Of a DNA stretch of 57,177 nt, positions 43,477 through 52,600 are shown piece after piece. This DNA comes from an uncultured Bacteroidales bacterium (lineage in GTDB: Bacteria > Bacteroidota > Bacteroidia > Bacteroidales > CHK158-818). Each line of letters begins with the position of its first letter. Position 1 is the first letter of the stretch. The translations under genes were made by a program, and so were the position numbers. The stretch lies in the NCBI GenBank assembly GCA_949300615.1, contig CASGEW010000009.1, positions 1,460 through 58,636 on the forward strand. The letters run 5' to 3'. The notes beneath the pieces were generated by a model that worked only from the letters and a program-made list of their open reading frames with translations, did no database searches and had not been told where the DNA came from.

Positions 43477-44314
43477 GGATGGTTATTCCCAGATTAATAT
43501 TCAACAGATTGATCTTAAAATTGGCTCCACTCTTACGCCACGACCCGGTCTCCTCTCCGTTGGTCTTCTGCGACTCTTTCCGGAATTTTACCCCAAGCAC
43601 ACCGAATGAGACCTCGGTGCTGACATTGTTCATGATAAACACCGCCATTCCGGGGCTGAACCCGAGTTGTACCTCGCTGATGTGAGTACGCGTATCGCGC
43701 AGCTCCTGGTTGAGAACCCGCGAAAAACGGGAGTTCCCCATTTTGACCGACAACGATGCTTCACTGAAAAATCCCAACCGCTTCCCAGCATCCAACCCCA
43801 CATACGAGCGGTGAAAGAAGGTACCGACCAACAAGTCGCTGTTCAAGCCAATATCTTTCAACGACAAATCTATATCGTCAATATCTATGCTCACATTGCT
43901 CAAATCGACCTGAGTACGTTCATAACCGAATTTAACGCCGATGGCGATGTTGTCGCGGATAAAATAGCCCCAAAAAGGATTGATCTTAACCGTATGGCCC
44001 GCACAATCGAAATCTTTCAGGAGCAACAGCAGGCTGCTCTCCTTGCTATCGAAATCGAGATACGAAAAGGTTACTCCGAACAACATCTGTCCTTTGGGGG
44101 CGAAACGGTAATTGGTAATCCCGCGGTCAAACCGCCCGACGGCCGGAGTACGGATCAACGAATCTTTTTCAAACTCAAAACTCGACACCTTGACCGAATC
44201 GGGTTGAACGAATATCTGTTTCAACCGTTTCTGGGAAGAGACCGACAAAAACGGTATCCACACCAAAACGAGCAAAATCCATATATATTTTCTGTGTACT
44301 GCCAATCCGATCAT
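43469..44314 (-). CDS. Outer-membrane beta-barrel-like protein (B2)
   Basis: The 281-residue protein has a signal peptide ending near LSVSSQ. Alternating hydrophobic strands occupy most of the body (FAPKGQMLFGVTFSYLDF, NIAIGVKFGYERT, VQLGFSPGMAVFIMNN, VSFGVLGVKF, NFKINLLNINLGITIHV), as in small outer-membrane barrels. It is a paralog of the next upstream gene B1, sharing FxPKGQ, G(F/V)SPGxVAFIxNN, GVLG and NFKIN. It lies 3 bases after B1 and overlaps L4 by 8. Role unknown; perhaps a porin or anchor for the lipoproteins. Confidence 0.75.
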   Translation of the reverse strand: MIGLAVHRKYIWILLVLVWIPFLSVSSQKRLKQIFVQPDSVKVSSFEFEKDSLIRTPAVGRFDRGITNYRFAPKGQMLFGVTFSYLDFDSKESSLLLLLKDFDCAGHTVKINPFWGYFIRDNIAIGVKFGYERTQVDLSNVSIDIDDIDLSLKDIGLNSDLLVGTFFHRSYVGLDAGKRLGFFSEASLSVKMGNSRFSRVLNQELRDTRTHISEVQLGFSPGMAVFIMNNVSTEVSFGVLGVKFRKESQKTNGEETGSWRKSGANFKINLLNINLGITIHV

Positions 44315-44317
44315 GTT

Positions 44318-45055
44318 TTAAATATAAAATGCAAGTCCCAGTCCGATGGAAAAGATGTTGATTTTAAAATTCGCCCGGCTCGACGATCTTTCTCCCACCT
44401 GAACCTGGTCGGTAATCTGATGGACCTTTGAATAGCTGAACCCCAAGACACCGATACTCAGCTCTACGGCCGTGTAGTTGTTGATAAATGCCACAAAACC
44501 GGGCGAAACCCCGATTTTCAGTTCTGTTGTTTTCTCAAACGTCCCGGTCAGGCTCTCTCCCGTACCGCTCACCAGTTTCGACTGGCTACCGCCGACAATC
44601 AACTGGGTCTCGTTAAACAACCCGAAACGGCGACTGTTTCCCAGGTTGATATAGTTACGCAAAACGGCCATTCCCGAATAGGAGTGGGTTAATTGATAGA
44701 AATCTGTCACGGAAAAATCGGTATCGTCGTTGATGATCACATCCACATTGTTCAAGCGATTCAGCGAACGTTGGTACTCAAAACGCCCCCCTGCCGCCAT
44801 ATTATCCTTAAAGGCATAACACAATACCGGGCTGACCTTAAAGGAATATCCTTTCCCCGAGAAGTTTTCTACAACCAGGAACTGGTAATTTTTCCCACTG
44901 TATTCCGAATAGGATATAGTATTACCCAGAATCCACTGACCTTTGGGTACGAACGTACGCTGTTCTATTTTTCGCACAAATTGCGCTTGTGCACACAGGG
45001 TGCACAGCGCAATCGTCGTTATCGTCGTTAAGATATTCCGTGTCAGTTTATTCAT
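44318..45055 (-). CDS. Outer-membrane beta-barrel-like protein (B1)
   Basis: The 245-residue protein has a signal peptide ending LCAQAQ and a predicted barrel: FVPKGQWILGNTISYSEY, KVSPVLCYAFKDNMAAGGRFEYQ, IGVSPGFVAFINNYTAVELSIGVLGFSY and the terminal NIFSIGLGLAFYI. It is a paralog of B2 directly downstream. The ATG lies inside the end of L3 (overlap ATGAATAA), so translation of lipoprotein and barrel is coupled, which suggests they act in one complex. Confidence 0.75.
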   Translation of the reverse strand: MNKLTRNILTTITTIALCTLCAQAQFVRKIEQRTFVPKGQWILGNTISYSEYSGKNYQFLVVENFSGKGYSFKVSPVLCYAFKDNMAAGGRFEYQRSLNRLNNVDVIINDDTDFSVTDFYQLTHSYSGMAVLRNYINLGNSRRFGLFNETQLIVGGSQSKLVSGTGESLTGTFEKTTELKIGVSPGFVAFINNYTAVELSIGVLGFSYSKVHQITDQVQVGERSSSRANFKINIFSIGLGLAFYI

Positions 45056-47180
45056 AAATCAACTCCATATCATCGAGATACAACACGCTCGAAGTACTTC
45101 CGACAAAATAATCTCCGTAAATACTTGCCGATGCTGTTATCACCAGATAGGTCGGGATTCTGTCGTACGAACGGTAATCGAGTTCTATGGTATATTGGGT
45201 CCATTCGCCAACGGTTTGCCCTTGCTTCAACTCGCCGAAAGCAATGATATTCGGGTCGTTCTTGTCAAAGAGTTTCCGATCCGACGATTTGGTCCGGATC
45301 CTTACCGGTTCCGACCAATCCCCCAAGGCCACGTATATATTGGCTATATCGGATTTGCCTATATCCGTCTCCCGCTCGTTTTCCGGGATATCGAAAGAGT
45401 TACCCTCTTTATCCACTATTCCGGAGTTGTATTTATACCAGAAGCGCAATTTGGCAGGACGGCTGGTAAACGGCCTTCCGAAATCCAATACGCCATCGGT
45501 TACATCTGTCTCTACATAACGTCCGGCAAAAAGGTTTCCGGCCGCAAATTTACCTATTCCGAAAAAAGAGACAAACTGCGACTGCAACTTGGCAGAATAT
45601 CCTTCTCCGCTATGCGTATCGGACGATTTTGTGGTTACATTTACATTCATAGTGATAGAGCCATGGTTACCGCTGTCCCAGAACATCTCCTCGCCGGATC
45701 CGTAAATTACGTCGGCACCATCACTGGAATCGGTTGACCAGCGATCGAAGCTGGCATTTTCCAGCTGACGGGCCTCTTCTGTGGTAAATGTCTTCACCAC
45801 GGACGAGGTAAATGTACCGGCTACTGCCCGGTATTGATAGGTTGTATTGGGCTTCAAGCCGGTAATATCGGCCGTCATTACGTTCTCACTTTGAGTAGCA
45901 TTGGCTACCATCCAGTCGGAAGCTCCCGATTCGCGGTATTGGAACGACAACTCATCGGAAGTAGGTTGCAGGATGGAGGCTTTCAACCTCGCCTTACTGG
46001 TCCAAATGGTGGCCCGATCGACATCGACCGTCATCACGATAGCATTTGAGGAAATAATAGAAAAGCGCTGCGTAAAGCTCTTTCCTTGCTTATCTTGTGC
46101 CGTAATATCTATGTGATACTCTCCCTCGGTAAGATTGGCAAAGAAAGTTTCCGAAAACTCGATCTTCATCGCCGACTGATCGGCCAGGGCATCGTACGTA
46201 ACACTGGTTGTGATACCGGCTGCGGCCAACGACTCTTGCTGGGGATCGGACAACTTCATCAAATCAAGGCCTTCTGCCGGAATGGCAGACACATTGATAG
46301 CCGAAACCGGAACGTTCATCAACTGGGAAGAGGTATTTACCCAAACTACCTGCCGGTCTCCCTCTCCCACTTCCACATAAAGCGGTTTGGTGATGTCAAA
46401 GTCTTGCCCGGTGATGCTCGGACGCAGATATACTACGATGTTATCTTCTTTCACCAATGCCGTCTCGTCCACTTTCAGGTCCAAAACACCTCCCCCGTTG
46501 TTGAGGTATTCTCCCTCCTCAAAGCCGAACGTCAACACATATTTCATACCGCCGGTGGCATCGTTTATCATTCCCGTTTTGGTAAAAGGGGCTCCGGTTT
46601 TGGTTTGGGCCGTAAACGACCACCCCAATGCCGACTCACCTTCGGGCAACATAAAGTAGGCTACATCGTCGAGATTTTCTGCCGTAAACGTCAGCCGGCC
46701 TTTGGTGGTAAACACTTCGGCTGCATAATCCGTAAAGTTGGAGACTACCGCCGGATCAAACACAACAGACACCAATGTATTGGCAATATGGCAATTAACC
46801 GTTACATTTATAGTTCCACCGCTGGGCACGTCAAAACTTTCTTCTCCTTTGAAATAGGGCGTTGCATTAAATGCGGCATCTTGTGCCGTACCTACCTCTA
46901 CGGTTACCCGGTAGCTACCCGATTGGAGCCAAAGCGATCCGGGCATTTCATTGACATATTTCCGGATCAGTCCGTCTCCGCTGTAAATCCGTATGGTATA
47001 ATCGGGTGTCTGGTCGTCGGCCTTGGTTTGTGCCAATCCGCTGATCGAAACCAGATCATCGGTCTTAAACGACAACCGCACCTCTCCTTCTCCACTCATC
47101 TCGTCCTGTGTACAGGCTCCCAGCAGGGCCCCCAAGCAGAACAATACAATCGATATATAGAATATACTGCTTTTCTTCAT
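45048..47180 (-). CDS. DUF4493-FN3-PCMD lipoprotein (L3)
   Basis: The 710-residue lipoprotein has the lipobox LGALLGAC (Cys23) followed by TQDEMSGEGE. Domains in order are: DUF4493 (about 30-265), with IRIYSGDGLIRKYVNEMPGSLWL and NCHIANTLVSVVFD; a middle beta domain (about 270-380); an FN3-like domain (about 388-475, FQYRESGASDWMVA, LKPNTTYQYRAVAG); and PCMD (about 476-710), with MFWDSGNHGSITMN, GIGKFAAGNLFAGRY and SSDRKLFDKNDPNII. It is the longest full-module partner of L4 and probably lies on the outer-membrane surface. Confidence 0.87.
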   Translation of the reverse strand: MKKSSIFYISIVLFCLGALLGACTQDEMSGEGEVRLSFKTDDLVSISGLAQTKADDQTPDYTIRIYSGDGLIRKYVNEMPGSLWLQSGSYRVTVEVGTAQDAAFNATPYFKGEESFDVPSGGTINVTVNCHIANTLVSVVFDPAVVSNFTDYAAEVFTTKGRLTFTAENLDDVAYFMLPEGESALGWSFTAQTKTGAPFTKTGMINDATGGMKYVLTFGFEEGEYLNNGGGVLDLKVDETALVKEDNIVVYLRPSITGQDFDITKPLYVEVGEGDRQVVWVNTSSQLMNVPVSAINVSAIPAEGLDLMKLSDPQQESLAAAGITTSVTYDALADQSAMKIEFSETFFANLTEGEYHIDITAQDKQGKSFTQRFSIISSNAIVMTVDVDRATIWTSKARLKASILQPTSDELSFQYRESGASDWMVANATQSENVMTADITGLKPNTTYQYRAVAGTFTSSVVKTFTTEEARQLENASFDRWSTDSSDGADVIYGSGEEMFWDSGNHGSITMNVNVTTKSSDTHSGEGYSAKLQSQFVSFFGIGKFAAGNLFAGRYVETDVTDGVLDFGRPFTSRPAKLRFWYKYNSGIVDKEGNSFDIPENERETDIGKSDIANIYVALGDWSEPVRIRTKSSDRKLFDKNDPNIIAFGELKQGQTVGEWTQYTIELDYRSYDRIPTYLVITASASIYGDYFVGSTSSVLYLDDMELIYE

Positions 47181-47187
47181 GGCCCTA

Positions 47188-48453
47188 CTATATTGTTATG
47201 ATCACTAAATTCTCTACTGTCTCTTGTCCCTCATTATCGACCACCGTCAAGACAAAGGTATGGGTACCGGGGCCCAATATGGCCAACAGCGGGCCGAATT
47301 GGGTAATATCGAACGAAACGGAGGTTTGATTCTGTACGCCATCTTTTACCGGGAATCCCATGTTTCTCAACGATTCTTCATATTGGCCCGGATTCACCAA
47401 GTCCAAATGGTCTGTCAAGCCGACTCCTTCCAACTCCTCGGGAGTCAAGGTATTCGATTGGATATCCACCATCATCGACCGAATCCCTTTGGGGGCCGAC
47501 ACGGCAATGGCAATGGGCACGGATTGACCGCCTTTTGAAATGGTCAGGGGCGTTCCGATACCGTCACCGGTAATAATCGGAGCATCGCCCGAAGGATCGG
47601 GTTCTTCCGGGTCCGGATTTTCATCGGGGATAACCGGTTCAGGATCGACCGTTACGTTCTGATTCTTTTCTACCACGGTGCACGTTCCGTTCAACGAAAT
47701 GGTAGGTGTAATCGTCCCGTTTTCCAAATTTCCATCCAGATCGGTACCTTTGAGCGAATAGGTTATCTTGCGGTGCTGACCGGCCTCGACATCGGTAAAG
47801 GATTGACGCAGTACAATAGACTCTCCTGCCACCGTCCCTACAAATTCAGAGACCAGTACCGAGGGGAAATCGGTTGTATAAAAATAGACCGCACGGGATT
47901 CATCTTTGGTGAAGTCGGCCGAGCCGCTTCCCACCTTTACATTGACGGTAACATCGTCTCCCATATATTTTTGCAGTTCCGCATCATACTCTACCGTCAC
48001 CTTGACACTGTGCAGGGTACAAATCAACTCTCCCAGATCGGTAACGGTATTCTCCTGAATATCGAATTCTGCATCTACGTAATAATAGGGATGTTCCCAC
48101 TCCATCGGCAGCGGATCGTGCGAATGGGCTTCGAGCCGATAACGACCGGTACTCAACGTAACTACATCGGGCATATCCTTATAAGCCCACTCGTTTACCT
48201 GGGTATCCTCACCATTGGAGGCTATTTTAAAAATCCGGATAATAAAGTCATCGGTACTGACAGCCCGGGTAACACTCTTTACTTCGGTGGCCTCTTCTGC
48301 CAGGGTAACCGAGAGCGAGGACAAATTCAATTGGCCGGAAACGCCTCCGTCCACACCGCCTCTATCGCCGTAATCCAATTTCTCGCGTTCGCACGAGGAG
48401 AGGGTTACCAACGATACCATCAACAGACTTACTATATAGTGTATCTTTTTCAT
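47188..48453 (-). CDS. DUF4493 lipoprotein without PCMD (L2)
   Basis: The 421-residue lipoprotein has the lipobox LVTLSSC (Cys21) followed by EREKLDYG. DUF4493 spans about 40-265 (IRIFKIASNGEDTQVNEWAY, LICTLHSVKVTVEYD). A Pro/Asp/Glu-rich linker near 270-290 (PDENPDPEEPDPSGD) follows, then one copy of the middle domain (SNTLTPEELEGVGLTDHLDL), which is also present in L1 and L3. The FN3 and PCMD domains are absent, so it is a short version of its neighbours. It lies 18 bases after L1 and 7 bases before L3. Confidence 0.85.
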   Translation of the reverse strand: MKKIHYIVSLLMVSLVTLSSCEREKLDYGDRGGVDGGVSGQLNLSSLSVTLAEEATEVKSVTRAVSTDDFIIRIFKIASNGEDTQVNEWAYKDMPDVVTLSTGRYRLEAHSHDPLPMEWEHPYYYVDAEFDIQENTVTDLGELICTLHSVKVTVEYDAELQKYMGDDVTVNVKVGSGSADFTKDESRAVYFYTTDFPSVLVSEFVGTVAGESIVLRQSFTDVEAGQHRKITYSLKGTDLDGNLENGTITPTISLNGTCTVVEKNQNVTVDPEPVIPDENPDPEEPDPSGDAPIITGDGIGTPLTISKGGQSVPIAIAVSAPKGIRSMMVDIQSNTLTPEELEGVGLTDHLDLVNPGQYEESLRNMGFPVKDGVQNQTSVSFDITQFGPLLAILGPGTHTFVLTVVDNEGQETVENLVIITI

Positions 48454-48471
48454 TGCTTCGTGTTTAAGGAG

Positions 48472-51066
48472 TTAGTAAGAGAATGTCAAGTTATCGACCG
48501 TCAGCATCGCCCCGCGGGAGCAGCACTCATCTTTCGAGTTGTAGTTGGTGGTCTTGATACTTGCCTCATCTGCATGGTTGGATGAGGAGAACATGATTCT
48601 CAAATGCGTTGCATTCAGTTCCGGACGGCTGTATTGAATCGGGAGTGTAAACTGGGTATAATTTCCCGTGGCATCCAACTCGGCCGATGCTGTTCCGATT
48701 TCGGTATCCCCGTTCATAATCTGCACGGTTACCACTCCTTTTTCTGCTGCATCCTGCGAATCATTTTCATATTTATAATATCCCTGCATCTGAACAGGCC
48801 TGGAGGTAAACGCTACGCCTTCGGTATATATCTCTTGTCCGTTTGCATAACTATAAGTTCCCAAGAACAGTTTCCCGGCAGAGCGGTTACCGATAGAGGG
48901 GACGCGTTCGCAATAGTAGTTGCTGTAACTGGTATTTCCGGTCTTCTGATCTCTTCCGACATCTGCACCGGCAGCATCCCAGGCCACGTTTCTAACCACC
49001 ATGGCATTGGAGCCACTCTGGGCAGAAAGCGAGGTATAGATATCGGCTGTCGAGTCGTATGCGCTTTGTCCTATACCCCACACTTTTGCTTCCGGCTGAT
49101 GGGAAATCCAACTCAACGAGGTATTGAACGTAGAGGGGATACAATACCAAGAGTTCTTATTGGATGCACCGAGGTTACAAGTTTTGGCATTTACACTCGC
49201 CCAACCTTCCGGTTCGGAGACGACCATCGACAATGTGGTTTGATACCCCGTTGAAATGCTTGTGGCTGTGGTTGTCCAGGTTCCTCCCTGGTTGATGGTC
49301 GTATTAATGGTTTGATTCAACTGCTCAAAATCCCCATTGGGAACGCCCAATTCCGCTTCGGTCGTAAAAGAAAGGATATTGGAAAATTCGGTATTATCGG
49401 GAGAATCGGTACAGGTGGTTTTAAAACGATATTCGGTCCCGCCAGTCAAGCCGGAAACCTCGATCTTATCGGCTCCCTGTTGCGTAAAGGCCATCTTGGT
49501 ATCGTCGTTGTAGAGCGTCAGATACTCCATCACCACGGCCTGTTCTTCGGGGTCTTCTGCCGTAACGGTCAGGATAGCCTTTCGGGCCCAGACATCTCCT
49601 ACACTATTCGATAACGTATAACGGGGGGTTACCATTTCCAAGGTTACGGGATCGGAAATTTTTGTTCCGAAATATGACGCCGATATCTCCATAGGATGGT
49701 TTTCAACCGGAAGTTCTATCGTTAAATTGTACAACTGGTCTCCTGCCGATTCGACGTTGGTTACCGAACACGTATGCACCTGCCCGCTTTCGTCTTCATA
49801 GCTGACCGATACCAACGACGGATCTCCGTCCAATTGAACGGGAATAACCGCCTCCGTACTGCCTATTTGAACCGGATCGGGTGTTTGCAGGGCAAACGTC
49901 CGCGGCTGGCTGGTAATAGACAACGTTACTTCGTCGGTTGCCCGACCTTGCGAATCGATTGCTTTCAAAGAGAAGGTATGATTGGCATCGCCTTCTACAT
50001 ATTCAAGTTTCGATACCAGGGTCGAGAAATCTACATAGGCCATCTTGTCTTTGTTCTCAAATCCTTTCAACCGCAATCCCATATCGGAGAAAAGCGTCTG
50101 TTGTTCAGGGGTCAAGGCTGTCAAGTCCACCTGGGCAGGCCAACCCTTTTCTTGAAGATAGGCCGATGCCGTTGTCATGGTACAAGAGGCAAAACCCGAC
50201 GGGGCGGTTATCAACACATTGAGATCGCCCAACGAAGCGTCGAGCTCCTTAACCTCTTTCGAGACGCCCGAATCAAATCCCATCAACGTAATAAACGGCG
50301 GTTGCATACTGAACGAGCCATCGGCCAAATTAATCGTTATCGGGGTCTCTTGGGTCGTCTCATCAAAAGTGATGCTTAACTCGGCATCTCCTACTTGACC
50401 GTCATTGACATCGAATTTTATTTTATAATGCGTACAAGCCTGCGCGATAAAAATCTCCGGAGAAAACGACATGGACGAACCGTCGGGTTTTACCAACGAC
50501 ATTTGCAGGGTCATTTGTCCCGGTTTTACATAGGCCTCGCGCGTCTCCTCTTTTGAAAAGATAATCGAGTTGTTATTGCTCGTTTTAAGCGTGGTGGCAA
50601 AATCAGAAAAATAGTTCTGGAACGCTTCGGTATATTCCAACGATACCTTTGCGTTGGCCAGCGTACAGGTTACGGCAATATCGGTATTCTGCCCGTTAAA
50701 TACTTGGAAAGGTTCCGATCCCTCGAAATAGGGTTCGTCAAAACCCTCCTTATCCATATCTCCATACGTCGCCTTAAAAACAAAAGAGCCCAACGGGAAA
50801 TCCATATTTGCCGGAAAATCGCTAAACGAATCCCATGACCGGAACAGGCTACCATCTTCATTCAGGATGGTAACGGCAAAATCTTTCGTATCAGGTTGAG
50901 ACAGGGTTGTTGTCAAAACGGCAGGATCAGTCGCTAACGGCACAGAATAGTCTGCCGTCAATACCGGAGTTACTTGACCCGTTCCCGCAGCATCCCGCTC
51001 TTCGTCAGAACAAGCAGCCAACAGCACTCCACAGATTCCTACTAAAAATAACAGCTTACAATTCAT
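48472..51066 (-). CDS. DUF4493-PCMD lipoprotein (L1, first gene of surface operon)
   Basis: The 864-residue lipoprotein has the lipobox CGVLLAAC (Cys19), followed at once by SDEERD, which fits the S-(D/E)3 surface-export signal of Bacteroidetes. Domains in order are: DUF4493 (about 55-240), the middle domain (about 280-385), a strand-rich domain (390-480), an FN3-like domain (490-570, DVWARKAILTVTAED, LTGGTEYRFKTTC) and a PCMD-like C-terminus (575-864, AGKLFLGTYSYANG, MLTVDNLTFSY). A Cys pair, ECCS, lies near the end. It is the first gene after the promoter, so probably the most abundant product. Confidence 0.87.
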   Translation of the reverse strand: MNCKLLFLVGICGVLLAACSDEERDAAGTGQVTPVLTADYSVPLATDPAVLTTTLSQPDTKDFAVTILNEDGSLFRSWDSFSDFPANMDFPLGSFVFKATYGDMDKEGFDEPYFEGSEPFQVFNGQNTDIAVTCTLANAKVSLEYTEAFQNYFSDFATTLKTSNNNSIIFSKEETREAYVKPGQMTLQMSLVKPDGSSMSFSPEIFIAQACTHYKIKFDVNDGQVGDAELSITFDETTQETPITINLADGSFSMQPPFITLMGFDSGVSKEVKELDASLGDLNVLITAPSGFASCTMTTASAYLQEKGWPAQVDLTALTPEQQTLFSDMGLRLKGFENKDKMAYVDFSTLVSKLEYVEGDANHTFSLKAIDSQGRATDEVTLSITSQPRTFALQTPDPVQIGSTEAVIPVQLDGDPSLVSVSYEDESGQVHTCSVTNVESAGDQLYNLTIELPVENHPMEISASYFGTKISDPVTLEMVTPRYTLSNSVGDVWARKAILTVTAEDPEEQAVVMEYLTLYNDDTKMAFTQQGADKIEVSGLTGGTEYRFKTTCTDSPDNTEFSNILSFTTEAELGVPNGDFEQLNQTINTTINQGGTWTTTATSISTGYQTTLSMVVSEPEGWASVNAKTCNLGASNKNSWYCIPSTFNTSLSWISHQPEAKVWGIGQSAYDSTADIYTSLSAQSGSNAMVVRNVAWDAAGADVGRDQKTGNTSYSNYYCERVPSIGNRSAGKLFLGTYSYANGQEIYTEGVAFTSRPVQMQGYYKYENDSQDAAEKGVVTVQIMNGDTEIGTASAELDATGNYTQFTLPIQYSRPELNATHLRIMFSSSNHADEASIKTTNYNSKDECCSRGAMLTVDNLTFSY

Positions 51067-51469
51067 TAAATATCCACGTTTAATTTAGAAAAAATACTAA
51101 CACGTCGTTTCACTCTCCCTAAAAGTGAATTATAAAAAAATTAGAAATCAATGTGCTAAGAAAGAATTGTACAATATGACCTATTCAATTGAATTTTATG
51201 GGACAAACATACTCAATAATCTCGAATATACAAGTTTTATTTAACGTTTTAAGATTTGTAGTAATTTTGTCTTTATTATTAACATTTATTTTCAACCTGC
51301 ACATTCGACACTATTAACCTATTATAAAACAGCAAGATAGATTCTATTCCCAAAAATTTAAAAACCGGATACCAGCCAATACAAACTACCTAAATAAATC
51401 AAAAGAAAACCAACGGCTCCTTTCGATTTAGAAAAATAGCGTATCTTTACTTGATAAATAAAAACGACA
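51067..51469. promoter_or_regulatory. Divergent control region between surface operon and aroC
   Basis: These 403 bases have no gene. On the minus strand TTG (51233-51231), 19 bases and TATGTTTG (51211-51204) form a good promoter. The leader to L1 is then about 130 bases, long for this window, and contains the small hairpin TTCACT/AGTGAA (51109-51114 with 51124-51129). On the plus strand TATCTTTA (51442-51449) may be the aroC -7 box. Confidence 0.55.
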
Positions 51470-52543
51470 ATGAATACATTCGGAACCATATTCAGACTCA
51501 CCTCTTTCGGAGAGTCGCACGGAACGGGCGTCGGTGGAGTAATCGACGGAATACCTGCGGGTATCGCGGTGGACATGGAGTTTATCCAGCACGAGCTGAA
51601 CCGCCGCCGGCCGGGACAATCGGCTATTGTTACCCCGCGGAAAGAGAGCGATACGGTAGAAATTCTTTCGGGAGTCTTCGAGGGAAAGACCACCGGAACA
51701 CCTATCGGATTTGTCGTATATAACCAAAACCAACACTCTGCCGACTACGATACCCTGCGCCAGGTATATCGACCCTCGCACGCCGACTACACCTACCAGC
51801 AAAAATACGGATGGCGCGACCACCGGGGCGGTGGACGCTCGTCGGCGCGGGAGACCATCTCCCGCTGCGTGGCAGGCGCTTTTGCCAAACTGGCCCTGAA
51901 CACCTTGGGCGTCGATATAAAGGCTTTCACCTCGCAAGTGGGCCCCATCGCGCTGAAAGGGTCGTACCAGGATTACAACTTAGACGATATAGAGAAGAAC
52001 ATCGTCCGGTGTCCGGATGCCGATACGGCCGAAAAGATGATCGAACTGATTGCCGAAGTACGCGAAGAGGGCGACACCATCGGAGGGGTCATCACCTGCG
52101 TAGCCCGCCACGTACCGCCCTGCCTGGGCGAACCCGTATTCAACAAGCTGCACGCCGACTTAGGCAGCGCGATGCTCAGCATCAACGCCGCCAAAGGATT
52201 TGAATACGGCATGGGGTTCAACGGAGTACAGTACCGGGGATCGGAAATGAACGACGTCTTTACGCGTCGGGAGAACCGTATCACCACCCTGACCAACCAT
52301 TCGGGAGGCATCCAGGGAGGCATCTCCAACGGCGAGGACATCTATTTCCGGGTAGCATTCAAGCCCATTGCCACCATCCTGCGCGACATCCGCACGCTCG
52401 ATTACGCCGGCAACCCCATCAACCTGAAAGCCAAAGGGCGACACGACCCCTGCGTCCTGCCGCGGGCCGTCCCCATCGTAGAGGCCATGACCGCCATGGT
52501 GCTGTTAGACCACTACCTAATGAATAAAACCCGACACCTCTAA
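51470..52543 (+). CDS. aroC: Chorismate synthase
   Basis: The 357-residue FMN-dependent enzyme carries out the last shikimate-pathway step, EPSP to chorismate. The signatures [47 protein letters not shown] and [17 protein letters not shown] are complete. Other aro genes are not nearby. It begins a stretch of visibly higher G+C that runs to the end of the window. Confidence 0.97.
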   Translation: MNTFGTIFRLTSFGESHGTGVGGVIDGIPAGIAVDMEFIQHELNRRRPGQSAIVTPRKESDTVEILSGVFEGKTTGTPIGFVVYNQNQHSADYDTLRQVYRPSHADYTYQQKYGWRDHRGGGRSSARETISRCVAGAFAKLALNTLGVDIKAFTSQVGPIALKGSYQDYNLDDIEKNIVRCPDADTAEKMIELIAEVREEGDTIGGVITCVARHVPPCLGEPVFNKLHADLGSAMLSINAAKGFEYGMGFNGVQYRGSEMNDVFTRRENRITTLTNHSGGIQGGISNGEDIYFRVAFKPIATILRDIRTLDYAGNPINLKAKGRHDPCVLPRAVPIVEAMTAMVLLDHYLMNKTRHL

Positions 52544-52600
52544 TCCCGATAACCGAAAAAGCCCAAGAACCCGATTTATCCATACAAACGACTTGACATC

